Source of the DNA: an uncultured Opitutales bacterium
GTDB lineage: Bacteria; Verrucomicrobiota; Verrucomicrobiia; Opitutales; UBA953
DNA length: 64,000 bases
Assembly (NCBI GenBank): GCA_934675585.1
Contig: CAKUQY010000007.1
Coordinates: 12,217-76,216 of the forward strand
Reading direction: 5' to 3'
Within the stretch, counting starts at the first letter, position 1. The number at the start of each line of letters is the position of its first letter. A program made the translations under genes and the position numbers. This document shows, one piece after another, positions 18,711 to 27,287 of this stretch. The notes beneath the pieces are model-generated. The model was not told the origin of the DNA and searched no databases. It saw only the letters and a list, made by a program, of their open reading frames with translations.

Positions 18711-19495
18711 TGAGTGAAGAAATTGTTGAAAATACTGACAAATTGTCAATCGGTGCGCGTTTGCGCAAGCAACGTCGCGAGATGGGCGATATTTCAGAGC
18801 AAACGGTCAATGAAAAAACGCATATTCGTGCGGAATTTATTCGTTTTATGGAAGAAGATCGTTTTGATATGATTCCGCTCGCTCCCGTTTATCGCATTGG
18901 TTTTTTGCGCATTTATGCAAAGTTTTTGCAACTTGATGCAGATGCGTTGGTGAATGAATACAAAAAGCATTCAAAACTTTCTGGCGGGAACACGCGCAAG
19001 CCCGTGGCTGGCGTGCCGTTTAGCGTTGAAATTAGCGATGGTTCAGAATATTCGGCTCCTCTCGAAGAGCCCGAAGAAAAATCATCGGTTTCGATTGTTA
19101 AATTGGCAATTTGGGTTGTGGTTGCGATTGTCGCGGCTGCGATTATTGTTTTAGGTTTTTCAAAAATTAGCAATTTGGCAGAAAATTCAGTTAAAGTGAG
19201 CACGGCGACGATTGAAGCCGCTAATGCAGAATATGAAATTTCAATTACCACAACGGCTTCGCAAAAAATTAAAATTAGCGAGAATTATGAAGGTTGGGAT
19301 CGCGAAAAATCACAACCGATTGTTGGTAAAGTAATTTTTGACGAGCAAGTGCTCGCGGGTAGCCGACGCACTATTAAAGGTCATGGCCGTTTGTATGTGC
19401 AACAAGACGTTCCCGGCGCAACAACAATTACGATTGGCGACGGTAAAGGTCAAAGTGGCAAAACGGCAGCATTTATCGTTGACCCCAATAAATAA
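18710..19495 (+). CDS. RodZ-like helix-turn-helix membrane protein
   Basis: A 261-residue bitopic protein. Residues about 10-85 form the RodZ-type HTH_25 domain (GARLRKQRREMGDISEQTVNEKTHI, then PVYRIGFLRIYAKFLQLD). One membrane helix lies near 125-150 (IVKLAIWVVVAIVAAAIIVLG), followed by a periplasmic beta domain of the DUF4115 kind. RodZ links MreB to the wall-elongation machinery; the short cytosolic linker and domain order fit. Shape control is inferred from family; mreB is not in the window. Confidence 0.82.
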   Translation: MSEEIVENTDKLSIGARLRKQRREMGDISEQTVNEKTHIRAEFIRFMEEDRFDMIPLAPVYRIGFLRIYAKFLQLDADALVNEYKKHSKLSGGNTRKPVAGVPFSVEISDGSEYSAPLEEPEEKSSVSIVKLAIWVVVAIVAAAIIVLGFSKISNLAENSVKVSTATIEAANAEYEISITTTASQKIKISENYEGWDREKSQPIVGKVIFDEQVLAGSRRTIKGHGRLYVQQDVPGATTITIGDGKGQSGKTAAFIVDPNK

Positions 19496-19532
19496 AACGC
19501 GTTCCCGCAAAAATTTTTAACGAATAGAAAAT

Positions 19533-20750
19533 ATGGAAAAGCAAACTAAAATTAAACGTGTAGGTATTCTCACAGCAGGTGGTTTGGCGCCTTGCCTTTC
19601 GGCGGCAGTTGGTGGCTTGATCATGCGCTATACAGAAATCGATCCCGAAATCGAAATCATTTGTTACCGCGGTGGTTACAAAGGTCTTTTGCTCGGCGAC
19701 AGCATCAAAGTAACGCCAGAAATTCGCGAAAAAGCATTCACGCTTCTCGGTTTTGGTGGTTCGCCAATCGGCAATTCGCGCGTTAAATTGACCAATATTA
19801 AAGACTGCGTTAAACGCGGCTTGGTTAAAGAAGGTGAAGACCCACAAAAAGTTGCGGCAGATCAACTCGTTAAAGACGGCGTGCAAGTGCTTCACACCAT
19901 CGGCGGCGATGACACAAACACCGCAGCTGCCGACCTCGCAGCATTCTTGAAATCTAATAATTACGATTTGACGGTTATCGGATTGCCAAAAACAATCGAC
20001 AACGACGTTTACCCAATCAAACAATCGTTGGGTGCATGGACCGCCGCAGAACAAGGCGCAATTTATTTCGGCAATGTTGTCGCTGAAAATTCGGCAAATC
20101 CACGTATGCTCATCGTTCACGAAGTGATGGGACGCAATTGCGGTTGGTTGACAGCTGCAACAGCACGCGAATATCACAAAAATGTTTACTCAAAAACATT
20201 CGTTCCCGAAATCGGCTGCGTTCACCCAAAACGTTTCGACGTTCACGGCATTTACGTTCCTGAAATGAAAATCGACCTCAACAAAGAAGCAAAACGTCTC
20301 CGCGCGGTGATGGATCTTTACGATTGCGTCAATATTTTCATTTCAGAAGGCGCAGGTGTTGCTTCAATTGTTAAAGAAATGGAAGCTAAGGGCGAAGAAG
20401 TGCCACGCGACGCATTTGGTCATGTGAAACTCGACGCGGTCAATCCAGGCAAATGGTTTGGCAATCAATTCGCTTCGATGATCGGCGCAGAAAAAGTGCT
20501 CGTTCAAAAATCGGGCTACTTTGCACGTTCGGCTCCTGCAAACGCTGCCGACTTGACGCTCATCAAGGGTTGCGTTGACCTCGCTGTCGATGCTGCATTG
20601 CGCGGTGAATCTGGCGTAATTGGTCACGATGAAGCAGCAAACAATCGTTTGCGCCCAATCGAATTTGAACGCATCAAAGGTGGCAAACCATTTGATATGT
20701 CGTTCCCATGGTTCCGCGATTTGCTTCGAGAAATCGGTCAAGCACAATAA
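19533..20750 (+). CDS. pfp: Pyrophosphate-dependent 6-phosphofructokinase
   Basis: A 405-residue phosphofructokinase. GGDDTNTAAADLA carries the Asp pair that marks PPi-using enzymes (ATP enzymes have GGDGT), and PKTIDNDVYP has the lysine and catalytic Asp also typical of PPi forms. It interconverts fructose 6-phosphate and fructose 1,6-bisphosphate reversibly. The reading frame holds only two iterated-motif cores, far fewer than neighbours, in keeping with an optimised, highly expressed gene. A motif-built terminator follows at 20770. Confidence 0.95.
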   Translation: MEKQTKIKRVGILTAGGLAPCLSAAVGGLIMRYTEIDPEIEIICYRGGYKGLLLGDSIKVTPEIREKAFTLLGFGGSPIGNSRVKLTNIKDCVKRGLVKEGEDPQKVAADQLVKDGVQVLHTIGGDDTNTAAADLAAFLKSNNYDLTVIGLPKTIDNDVYPIKQSLGAWTAAEQGAIYFGNVVAENSANPRMLIVHEVMGRNCGWLTAATAREYHKNVYSKTFVPEIGCVHPKRFDVHGIYVPEMKIDLNKEAKRLRAVMDLYDCVNIFISEGAGVASIVKEMEAKGEEVPRDAFGHVKLDAVNPGKWFGNQFASMIGAEKVLVQKSGYFARSAPANAADLTLIKGCVDLAVDAALRGESGVIGHDEAANNRLRPIEFERIKGGKPFDMSFPWFRDLLREIGQAQ

Positions 20751-20769
20751 GCGATAAAAAATAAAAAGC

Positions 20770-20809
20770 GCGTTCCCGTGAAAAACAATTCGCGGGAACG
20801 CATTTTTTT
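20770..20809 (+). terminator. Intrinsic terminator built from an inverted motif pair
   Basis: The stem pairs 20770-20780 (GCGTTCCCGTG) with 20791-20801 (CGCGGGAACGC), eleven base pairs including one G-U. The 10-nt loop is A-rich and a run of seven T follows. It lies 20 bp after pfp. Confidence 0.9.
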
Positions 20810-20810
20810 G

Positions 20811-21005
20811 TGGGCGGGAACGCATGATTTTTTTAACGCAAATCCCGCAAATTGAAACGCAAATCTCGCAAATTATTTTTAGCGTCTGCGTTGCCTTAGC
20901 AACGCACCCAAAAAATCTTCGTGTCTTTGTGTCCTTCGTGTGAGTAATTTTCAGCGTTCCCGCGAATCATTCGCGCTCTTGTTCAAAAAAGTGTATGCTA
21001 TTTCT
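20811..21005. repeat. Intergenic repeats upstream of uvrA
   Basis: This gap holds a short tandem of CGCAAATC-C/T-CGCAAATT units (about 20836-20874), then a dispersed repeat at 20883-20944 that recurs inverted at 49380-49440. The dispersed repeat contains the hairpin TGCGTTGC-CTTA-GCAACGCA and the phrase AATCTTCGTGTCTTTGTGTC. A weak -10 (TATGCT, 20994-20999) lies six bases before the uvrA ATG. Confidence 0.8.
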
Positions 21006-23876
21006 ATGCCAAAAAATAAAAAATCGTCATTGATTCCATTACTTTCTCCCGAAGCGCAAACTTGCATTCACGTTAAGGGCGCGCGGGAACACAATTTGAA
21101 AAATGTTGAATTGACGATTCCGCGCAATACGCTGACAGTTTTTACGGGCGTGAGCGGCAGTGGCAAATCTTCGCTCGCGTTTGATACAATTTACGCTGAG
21201 GGCGCGCGACAATATTTGGAAAGTTTGTCCGCAAAATTGCGTTCTAACCTTGAAATGATTCCGCGCCCAGATGTTGATTTTATTCACGGACTTTCGCCGG
21301 TGATTGCGATTGAGCAACATACTTCGGCGGGAGCGTCTCCGCGCTCGACTGTGGCATCGATTACAGAAATTGCAGATTATGCGCGCATTTTGTGGAGCGT
21401 TGCGGGAACGCAGTTTTGTCCTGCTTGCGGTGGTGAAATTACGAGTCGTTCGCTGGATGATTGCATTGAACAAGTTTTGGCGTTCCCGCAAGGCACGCGC
21501 ATTTTTGTGGGCGCGTTTAGTCAAAAAACGACGCGCGGTTTGCAGGCAGAAGCATTGGAAGATTTGCGTCGTCATGGATTTCAGCGCGTGCGTTTGAATG
21601 GCGAATTGTTTGATATTGATGACGTTCCCGCGTTTTCGGGAACGAAAAAAGCTCAAGCAGAATCGGTAACGCTTGATGTAATTGTTGACCGTTTGGTTTT
21701 GCGTGAAGATGTGCGTTCCCGCCTTGCGGACTCGCTCGAATTGGCGTTCAAAGAAGGTCATCATGTTGCGTTTGTTTTAGTAAAAACGCCCGAAGTTGAA
21801 GATTATCGCGAAGTGCCGTTGCGGCTTGATTTTGCGTGTTCGTGTTGTGGCAAAACTTACGAGTCGCTCACGCCCAAGCATTTTTCGACCAATCACCCAA
21901 GTGGCGCGTGCCCGACGTGCGGCGGTTTGGGAACGCTCCCGCAATTTATTCCCGAATTAGTTGTTCCCGACGAAGAAAAATCAACGCGCGATGCGATTCG
22001 TCCGTGGAATTATGGCATGCAATTTATGATTATTTTTTTGCGCAAACGGTGGTATAAACAGCTCGCCAAGCAGTATCCGTTTTCGCTTGAAAAAAAATGG
22101 AAAGATCAGCCCGAAGATGTGAAAAAATTTATTCTTTACGGCGATCCCGCGCGTGAATTTTCGTTGCGTGTTGGGCGTAGCACGCAAAAACGTGTTTGGC
22201 AAGGCGCGTTGGCAGATTTGGCTTATATCGCGACGACCACAGAAAGCGTTAATTTACGCACGCGTTTGTTGGCTTATCAACATTTAGAAACTTGCCCAAG
22301 CTGCAAAGGCTTGCGGCTTAATCCGCGCTCGCTCGCTGTGCGTTTAAATAATGTTTCGATTGGAGAATTTTTGTGTTACGACATTGAGGAAGCGTTAAAT
22401 TTTGTAAAGACGCTCGCCGGCGTTCCCGCGCTCAAAGCTGTTGAAGACGCGCGCGCGGGGCTTGAAGCGCGCTTGAGTTTTTTGGTTAAAACGGGACTTT
22501 CTTATTTGACGCTCAGCCGTGAATATTCAACACTTTCGGGCGGCGAAGTGCAACGCGTGCGCTTGGCGGCGCAATTAGGATTGGGGCTCGTGGGCGTAAC
22601 TTATGTGCTCGACGAACCGAGCATTGGCTTGCATCCTGTCGATAACGCGCGTTTGATTGAGCAATTAAAAGGCCTGCGCGATAGCGGGAACACTGTTTTG
22701 GTGATTGAGCACGATGCCGACATGATGCGCGCCGCAGATTTTATTGTTGAAACGGGTGAGGGCGCGGGGCCGCTCGGCGGGAACGTGATTTTTGCGGGAA
22801 CGCTTAAAAATTGCCTCAAAGAAAATCGTTCCCGCACCGCAAAATTTTTGAATAAAAAAGAAACGATTGCGCGCAAACAATTTTCGGGAACGCATAATTT
22901 TCTCATAATAAAAAATGCGCGGGAACACAATTTGAAAAATCTCGATGTGGCGTTCCCGTGCGGCATGCTGACTGCGATTTGTGGCGTGAGCGGCAGTGGC
23001 AAATCGACGCTTGTTAATAATATTTTGGGCAATGCCGCCGCGCGTCGTTTTAATCGCGCCAAAACGATTCCAGGCAAACACGACAAAATTGAGGGCTTTG
23101 AACATTTTGATGGTTTTGTACGCGTTGATCAATCGCCAATTGGACGTTCCCCGCGTTCAAATCCCGCAACATTTACCAGCATTTTTGATCATTTGAGAAA
23201 ATTGTTTGCGGGAACGCCGCTCGCAAAAATGCGCGGTTACGATGCTGGCAGATTTTCATTTAACAAAAAAGGTGGCCGTTGCGAAAAATGTATGGGCGAC
23301 GGGCAAATCGCGCTCGATATGCAATTTTTGGGCGAAACTTGGGTGGAATGTCCCAGCTGTCACGGCGCGCGCTACAATCGCGAAACGCTCGAAGTGCTTT
23401 ACAAAGGTTTGAATATTTCGCAAGTGCTCAATTTGACAATTGATGAAGCCGAAGCATTTTTTCACGCAATCGCGCCATTGCAACGCATTTTGCAAACGCT
23501 CAAAGATGTCGGGCTCGGCTACATCACGCTCGGTCAAAGCGCTGTTACGCTTTCGGGCGGCGAAGCTCAACGACTTAAACTCGCCGTCGAATTGGCAAAA
23601 AATAAAAAAGGCAAAACGCTTTACATTCTCGACGAACCCACGACAGGATTGCATTGGGACGATATTCAAAAATTGATGGATGTGCTTTTCCGCCTGCGAG
23701 ATAACGGCAATACAATTCTTATTATCGAACACAACACCGATGTGCTGCGCATGGCAGATTATCTTGTTGAGCTTGGACCTTGTGGCGGAAAACTTGGCGG
23801 GAACCTTCTTTTTGCGGGAACGCCAGCGGCTTTGCGTTCCCACAAAGGCGAAACCCCAACGAGCCAATTTATTTAG
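21006..23876 (+). CDS. uvrA: Excinuclease ABC subunit A (UvrA)
   Basis: A 956-residue damage-recognition ATPase of nucleotide excision repair. It has two ABC modules: Walker A GVSGSGKSSL near residue 50 with signature LSGGEVQRVRLA, and a second GVSGSGKSTLVNN with LSGGEAQRLKLA. Zinc modules are CPACGGE, CSCCGKTYE...CPTCGG and CEKCMGDGQ...CPSCHG. The segment after the first zinc pair (LAFPQGTRIF, GFQRVRLNGE) matches the UvrB-binding region, so this is a full UvrA rather than a UvrA2 lacking it. Start ATG 21006 (MPKNKKSS); the longer upstream frame runs into repeat DNA. uvrB and uvrC are not in the window. Confidence 0.93.
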   Translation: MPKNKKSSLIPLLSPEAQTCIHVKGAREHNLKNVELTIPRNTLTVFTGVSGSGKSSLAFDTIYAEGARQYLESLSAKLRSNLEMIPRPDVDFIHGLSPVIAIEQHTSAGASPRSTVASITEIADYARILWSVAGTQFCPACGGEITSRSLDDCIEQVLAFPQGTRIFVGAFSQKTTRGLQAEALEDLRRHGFQRVRLNGELFDIDDVPAFSGTKKAQAESVTLDVIVDRLVLREDVRSRLADSLELAFKEGHHVAFVLVKTPEVEDYREVPLRLDFACSCCGKTYESLTPKHFSTNHPSGACPTCGGLGTLPQFIPELVVPDEEKSTRDAIRPWNYGMQFMIIFLRKRWYKQLAKQYPFSLEKKWKDQPEDVKKFILYGDPAREFSLRVGRSTQKRVWQGALADLAYIATTTESVNLRTRLLAYQHLETCPSCKGLRLNPRSLAVRLNNVSIGEFLCYDIEEALNFVKTLAGVPALKAVEDARAGLEARLSFLVKTGLSYLTLSREYSTLSGGEVQRVRLAAQLGLGLVGVTYVLDEPSIGLHPVDNARLIEQLKGLRDSGNTVLVIEHDADMMRAADFIVETGEGAGPLGGNVIFAGTLKNCLKENRSRTAKFLNKKETIARKQFSGTHNFLIIKNAREHNLKNLDVAFPCGMLTAICGVSGSGKSTLVNNILGNAAARRFNRAKTIPGKHDKIEGFEHFDGFVRVDQSPIGRSPRSNPATFTSIFDHLRKLFAGTPLAKMRGYDAGRFSFNKKGGRCEKCMGDGQIALDMQFLGETWVECPSCHGARYNRETLEVLYKGLNISQVLNLTIDEAEAFFHAIAPLQRILQTLKDVGLGYITLGQSAVTLSGGEAQRLKLAVELAKNKKGKTLYILDEPTTGLHWDDIQKLMDVLFRLRDNGNTILIIEHNTDVLRMADYLVELGPCGGKLGGNLLFAGTPAALRSHKGETPTSQFI

Positions 23877-23895
23877 TTCGCGGGAACGTACTTGA

Positions 23896-23924
23896 CGGGA
23901 ACGCGTTTTTTAATGCCGTTCCCG
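23896..23924. repeat. Inverted motif pair between convergent uvrA and acyltransferase
   Basis: CGGGAACG (23896-23903) and CGTTCCCG (23917-23924) flank a 13-base T-rich loop. The position between two convergent genes suggests a bidirectional terminator, but neither side has a strong T tract. Confidence 0.55.
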
Positions 23925-23929
23925 CGATT

Positions 23930-25111
23930 TTAGCGTCCGCCACAAAGAATCGCGCACACTCGCGGGAAGAGTTTTTTTAACGCTTGATAAAGCGCGATGC
24001 AAATGAAAATGGTGATTGCCGGCGACAGGAAATATTTTGCGATCTGGGCAAACGCGTTGTCCCAAACAATCAGTTTTTCTACGAGCATTTTCGAGCAGGC
24101 GTTAATGAGAATTCCGTGTGCGGCAAAAATAAAAAATGTGCTTGAAGCGAGCCAATGATGGACGCGAACATAATTATTTTTAACGAGCCACGTTGCAAAG
24201 TTGAACGCGCAAATAACGCCAGCAATGCGGAAAAACGGCATAATGTTTTGCCCAATTGGCGTGTTGTTCCAAGCATCGACGAGCACGGCGGGAACGAATG
24301 TCAAACACGCGAGCATCAGCGCGGGAACGCTGATTTTTCGGCAAAATTCGATAATTGTTTTTTGGTGAATCGAAAAATACGCGCCGAATGAAAAGAAGGA
24401 AACGGCGTCGATTTTAAATCCGGGAACGTCAAACCAAACGCGGCTGACAAAACAAAGCGCGAGCAGGGACAAAAAAGTTTTCCCGAATTTTTTGAGGCAG
24501 AAAAAAATGAGCGGACTCAAAATCATCACAACCATCAAATCGCGAATAAACCAAAGCGGAACAACGGCGGGATAAGTCATAAAAGTTTCGCCGCCAAGCC
24601 AAGTCGTTCCCGCGGATTCGTTGACATTTTTATCCCAGAAAAAATGCAGCCAGTCGGTGTTTGTCAAAAAATCGCCGATGCGCGAAAACGGTTTGTGTTT
24701 TATGATTGATGATGCCGAGAGCGCGAAAATACTTGCAAAAATTGAAAGAAAATTCCAAAGCAAATAGGGCGTTAAAAGCGTGCGGGAACGCTTTCTGAGC
24801 TTTTGCCAATAGTCGGCAATTTTGAAAGAATTTGTTTTTGCGAAAAAATAATAACCCGAAATCACGAAAAATACGGGAACGGCAATGTGAGTTAAAACCG
24901 AAGAAAGCCCGATCGCAATCGCGTAATAAAGATTTTCCCACGCGGGAACGCTCCAATGAATTGTTTCAATGTCAATTTCTGGACGACTGTGCAAAATGAC
25001 GACTGCCGCCGCCATTGGAAATCTCAGCCAGTCGCAAACTTTTGATTGCAGCGCAAAATTATTTGCGGGAACGCTTGTTGAAAAATTTGTTTCTTTTTCG
25101 ATTTTTGCCAT
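23930..25111 (-). CDS. Acyltransferase-3 family membrane protein
   Basis: A 393-residue protein with about ten membrane helices and the acyltransferase-3 layout: DWLRFPMAAAVVILHSRPEI at the start (the conserved R/H region that carries the catalytic His), FFVISGYYFF, and FFLWNFLS-like aromatic stretches. Relatives move acetyl or other acyl groups onto surface glycans, lipids or peptidoglycan. No glycan-synthesis gene is adjacent, so the target is unknown. It converges with uvrA and diverges from plsY. Confidence 0.85.
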   Translation of the reverse strand: MAKIEKETNFSTSVPANNFALQSKVCDWLRFPMAAAVVILHSRPEIDIETIHWSVPAWENLYYAIAIGLSSVLTHIAVPVFFVISGYYFFAKTNSFKIADYWQKLRKRSRTLLTPYLLWNFLSIFASIFALSASSIIKHKPFSRIGDFLTNTDWLHFFWDKNVNESAGTTWLGGETFMTYPAVVPLWFIRDLMVVMILSPLIFFCLKKFGKTFLSLLALCFVSRVWFDVPGFKIDAVSFFSFGAYFSIHQKTIIEFCRKISVPALMLACLTFVPAVLVDAWNNTPIGQNIMPFFRIAGVICAFNFATWLVKNNYVRVHHWLASSTFFIFAAHGILINACSKMLVEKLIVWDNAFAQIAKYFLSPAITIFICIALYQALKKLFPRVCAILCGGR

Positions 25112-25203
25112 AATCTCAAAATGTCAAAAAAAAAACGAACGCAAGTTTAAAATAAAAAATACAAATTGCGCGCTAAAAAACACGTTCCCGCGATTTAAAC
25201 TTT

Positions 25204-25241
25204 TTGCAAGTTGTAGGTTTTAACTTTATAATAGGCGTATG
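25204..25241 (+). promoter_or_regulatory. Leaderless-type promoter of plsY
   Basis: TTGCAA at 25204-25209, a 17-bp spacer, TATAAT at 25227-25232 and only six bases to the ATG at 25239. Transcription would start at or beside the A of the ATG. No Shine-Dalgarno is present. Confidence 0.8.
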
Positions 25242-25901
25242 AATACTTCTATTTTATTTCCTGCGGTAGCGTTGATTTTGGGCTACTTTTTGGGTGCGAT
25301 TCCGTTTGCGGTGATGATTGCGCGCAAGTATGGCGTTGATATTTTAAAGTCGGGCAGTGGGAATCCGGGGGCGACAAATGTAAAGCGTTGTTGCGGAAAA
25401 AAGGCGGGAAACACGGTTTTCTTTTTGGATATGTTGAAAGGTTTTGTGGCGTCGTTTTGGCCGCTTGTTTTTAGCTGGATTGTTGCGGGAACGGTGGAGC
25501 AAGATGTGGCGGTGGCGCAACTTTGCGGTTTTGTGGGCGCGGTGCTCGGACATTGTTTTTCGGTGTTTTTGAAATTCAAGGGCGGCAAGGGCGTTTCGAC
25601 GACGATTGGCGGTTTGCTGGGCGCGATGCCGTTGGCGATTTTGGCGGGTCTTGTCGTTTGGTTGATTTTTTATTTTGCGACAAAAATCGTGGCGATTGCA
25701 TCAATTGCATTTGGTTTGGTGTTGCCGATTGTTGCGATGGTTTACGCGAAATTCGGCATTGGAAATTACTCGAATCTTGAAATCGTTTTTTGTTTGGCGC
25801 TCGCGATTTTTATTATTGTGATGCACCAATCAAATATTCGTCGTTTGATTGCAGGTAATGAAAATTCGTTTAAGAAAAATGATACAAAAGAAAGTAAATA
25901 A
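25239..25901 (+). CDS. plsY: Glycerol-3-phosphate acyltransferase PlsY
   Basis: A 220-residue membrane enzyme with five to six helices that acylates glycerol 3-phosphate using acyl-phosphate, the first step of phospholipid synthesis. Motifs: SGNPGATNVKR (phosphate loop), KGGKGVSTTIGG (second loop) and MHQSNIRRLIAGNEN at the end. Start fixed by the leaderless promoter. hom begins directly after its stop, so they are likely co-transcribed despite unrelated roles. The acyl-phosphate maker plsX is not here. Confidence 0.95.
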   Translation: MNTSILFPAVALILGYFLGAIPFAVMIARKYGVDILKSGSGNPGATNVKRCCGKKAGNTVFFLDMLKGFVASFWPLVFSWIVAGTVEQDVAVAQLCGFVGAVLGHCFSVFLKFKGGKGVSTTIGGLLGAMPLAILAGLVVWLIFYFATKIVAIASIAFGLVLPIVAMVYAKFGIGNYSNLEIVFCLALAIFIIVMHQSNIRRLIAGNENSFKKNDTKESK

Positions 25902-27227
25902 ATGAAAAAAATTGGAATTGGTTTTATTGGTTTTGGTACAGTGGGTCAAGGTGTTTGGAAAAATCTTGAACCACAACGCAAAGAACTTGAAAATCGTTTG
26001 GGCGTAGAAATCGCGTTCCCGCGCATTGCGGTTCGCGATCTTAATCGTTCCCGCGACGTGGACGTTCCCGCAGAAATTCTGACGGACGATCCTTACGCGG
26101 TGATTAACGATCCAAATGTTGATATTGTTTGCGAATTGATGGGCGGCACGAGCAAGGCAAAAGAATACACGGTGGCAGCGCTCAAAGCCGGAAAAGTTGT
26201 GGTTACCGCCAACAAAGCGTTGATTTATGAATCAGGCAGCGAATTGTTTGAATTGGTCAAAAATTATGGTGGCCACTATTATTTTGAAGCGTCGGTTGCG
26301 GGAGCGATTCCGATTATTAAAACCTTGCGCGAAGGTTTAGTCGCCAATCGTTTTCAGTCGATTGCGGGCATTATTAACGGCACGTGCAATTATATTCTTA
26401 CGCGCATGCAGGCGGAACGCAAATCTTACGAAACAATTCTCGCGGACGCCAAGGCATTGGGCTACGTCGAGCAGGATGATTCGCTTGATTTGGACGGCAA
26501 AGACGCGTTTCACAAAGCGGTGATTTTGGCGTTTCTCGCGCACGGGAAATGGGTTGACGAAGATCACGCGCTTGTGGAAGGCATTCGCAATGTTACGCTC
26601 GAAGATATGGATCTCGCGCAAAACTTTGGCTACCGCATTAAATTAATTGGTTTGATTCGTCGCAATTTTGAAAAGAACGCGCTTTCGTTGAGCGTTTCGC
26701 CTTCGTTGGTGCCGCTCGATAAAACATTGGCGCGCGTTGACGGTGTTTACAATGCAATCAAACTTTCGGGCGATGTCGCGGGAACGACAATTCTCATCGG
26801 TCGCGGCGCGGGACGAGACGCAACTTCTTCGGCGGTAATTTCAGACCTCGTCGATGCAATTATCGGCATTCGCGACGACGCACACAAATTCTTTACGGCT
26901 TCAGATATTGACGCTAATTATCGCTTGGGCGAGGGCTTGCGCATGGCGACGATGGACGAAATCAAATCGCCGTTTTACATTCGCGTTACCGTCGCGGATC
27001 AAGTCGGCGTGCTCGCAGAAATCTATCGCGATTTGGCAGAACTCAATATTTCAATCGCCAAAGTGGCAACTTACGAACACCGCGAAACCAGCACGGGAAC
27101 GGTAACATTATTGACTTATCCAACCTCTGAAACAAAAATGGAAGAATTGTTTGAGCGCTTTGGAAAAATCAAAAACATTCTCGGCAAACCATTGCTCTTG
27201 CGTGTTTACGAATCGACGCGCGGCTAA
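25902..27227 (+). CDS. hom: Homoserine dehydrogenase with ACT domain
   Basis: A 441-residue NAD(P)-dependent enzyme of threonine and methionine synthesis. IGFIGFGTVGQGVWKNL is the Rossmann loop, GTSKAKEYTVAALKAGKVVVTANKALI the catalytic-domain entry, and AGIINGTCNYILTRM the substrate region. Residues about 360-441 (RVTVADQVGVLAEIYRDLAELNISI) form an ACT domain, usually for feedback by threonine. The ATG follows the plsY stop with no gap (TAAATG). Confidence 0.95.
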   Translation: MKKIGIGFIGFGTVGQGVWKNLEPQRKELENRLGVEIAFPRIAVRDLNRSRDVDVPAEILTDDPYAVINDPNVDIVCELMGGTSKAKEYTVAALKAGKVVVTANKALIYESGSELFELVKNYGGHYYFEASVAGAIPIIKTLREGLVANRFQSIAGIINGTCNYILTRMQAERKSYETILADAKALGYVEQDDSLDLDGKDAFHKAVILAFLAHGKWVDEDHALVEGIRNVTLEDMDLAQNFGYRIKLIGLIRRNFEKNALSLSVSPSLVPLDKTLARVDGVYNAIKLSGDVAGTTILIGRGAGRDATSSAVISDLVDAIIGIRDDAHKFFTASDIDANYRLGEGLRMATMDEIKSPFYIRVTVADQVGVLAEIYRDLAELNISIAKVATYEHRETSTGTVTLLTYPTSETKMEELFERFGKIKNILGKPLLLRVYESTRG

Positions 27228-27287
27228 AAAACGCTTCGCGGGAACGCTATTTTCGGCGGTAACCTGAAAACTTTATATAAAACTTAA

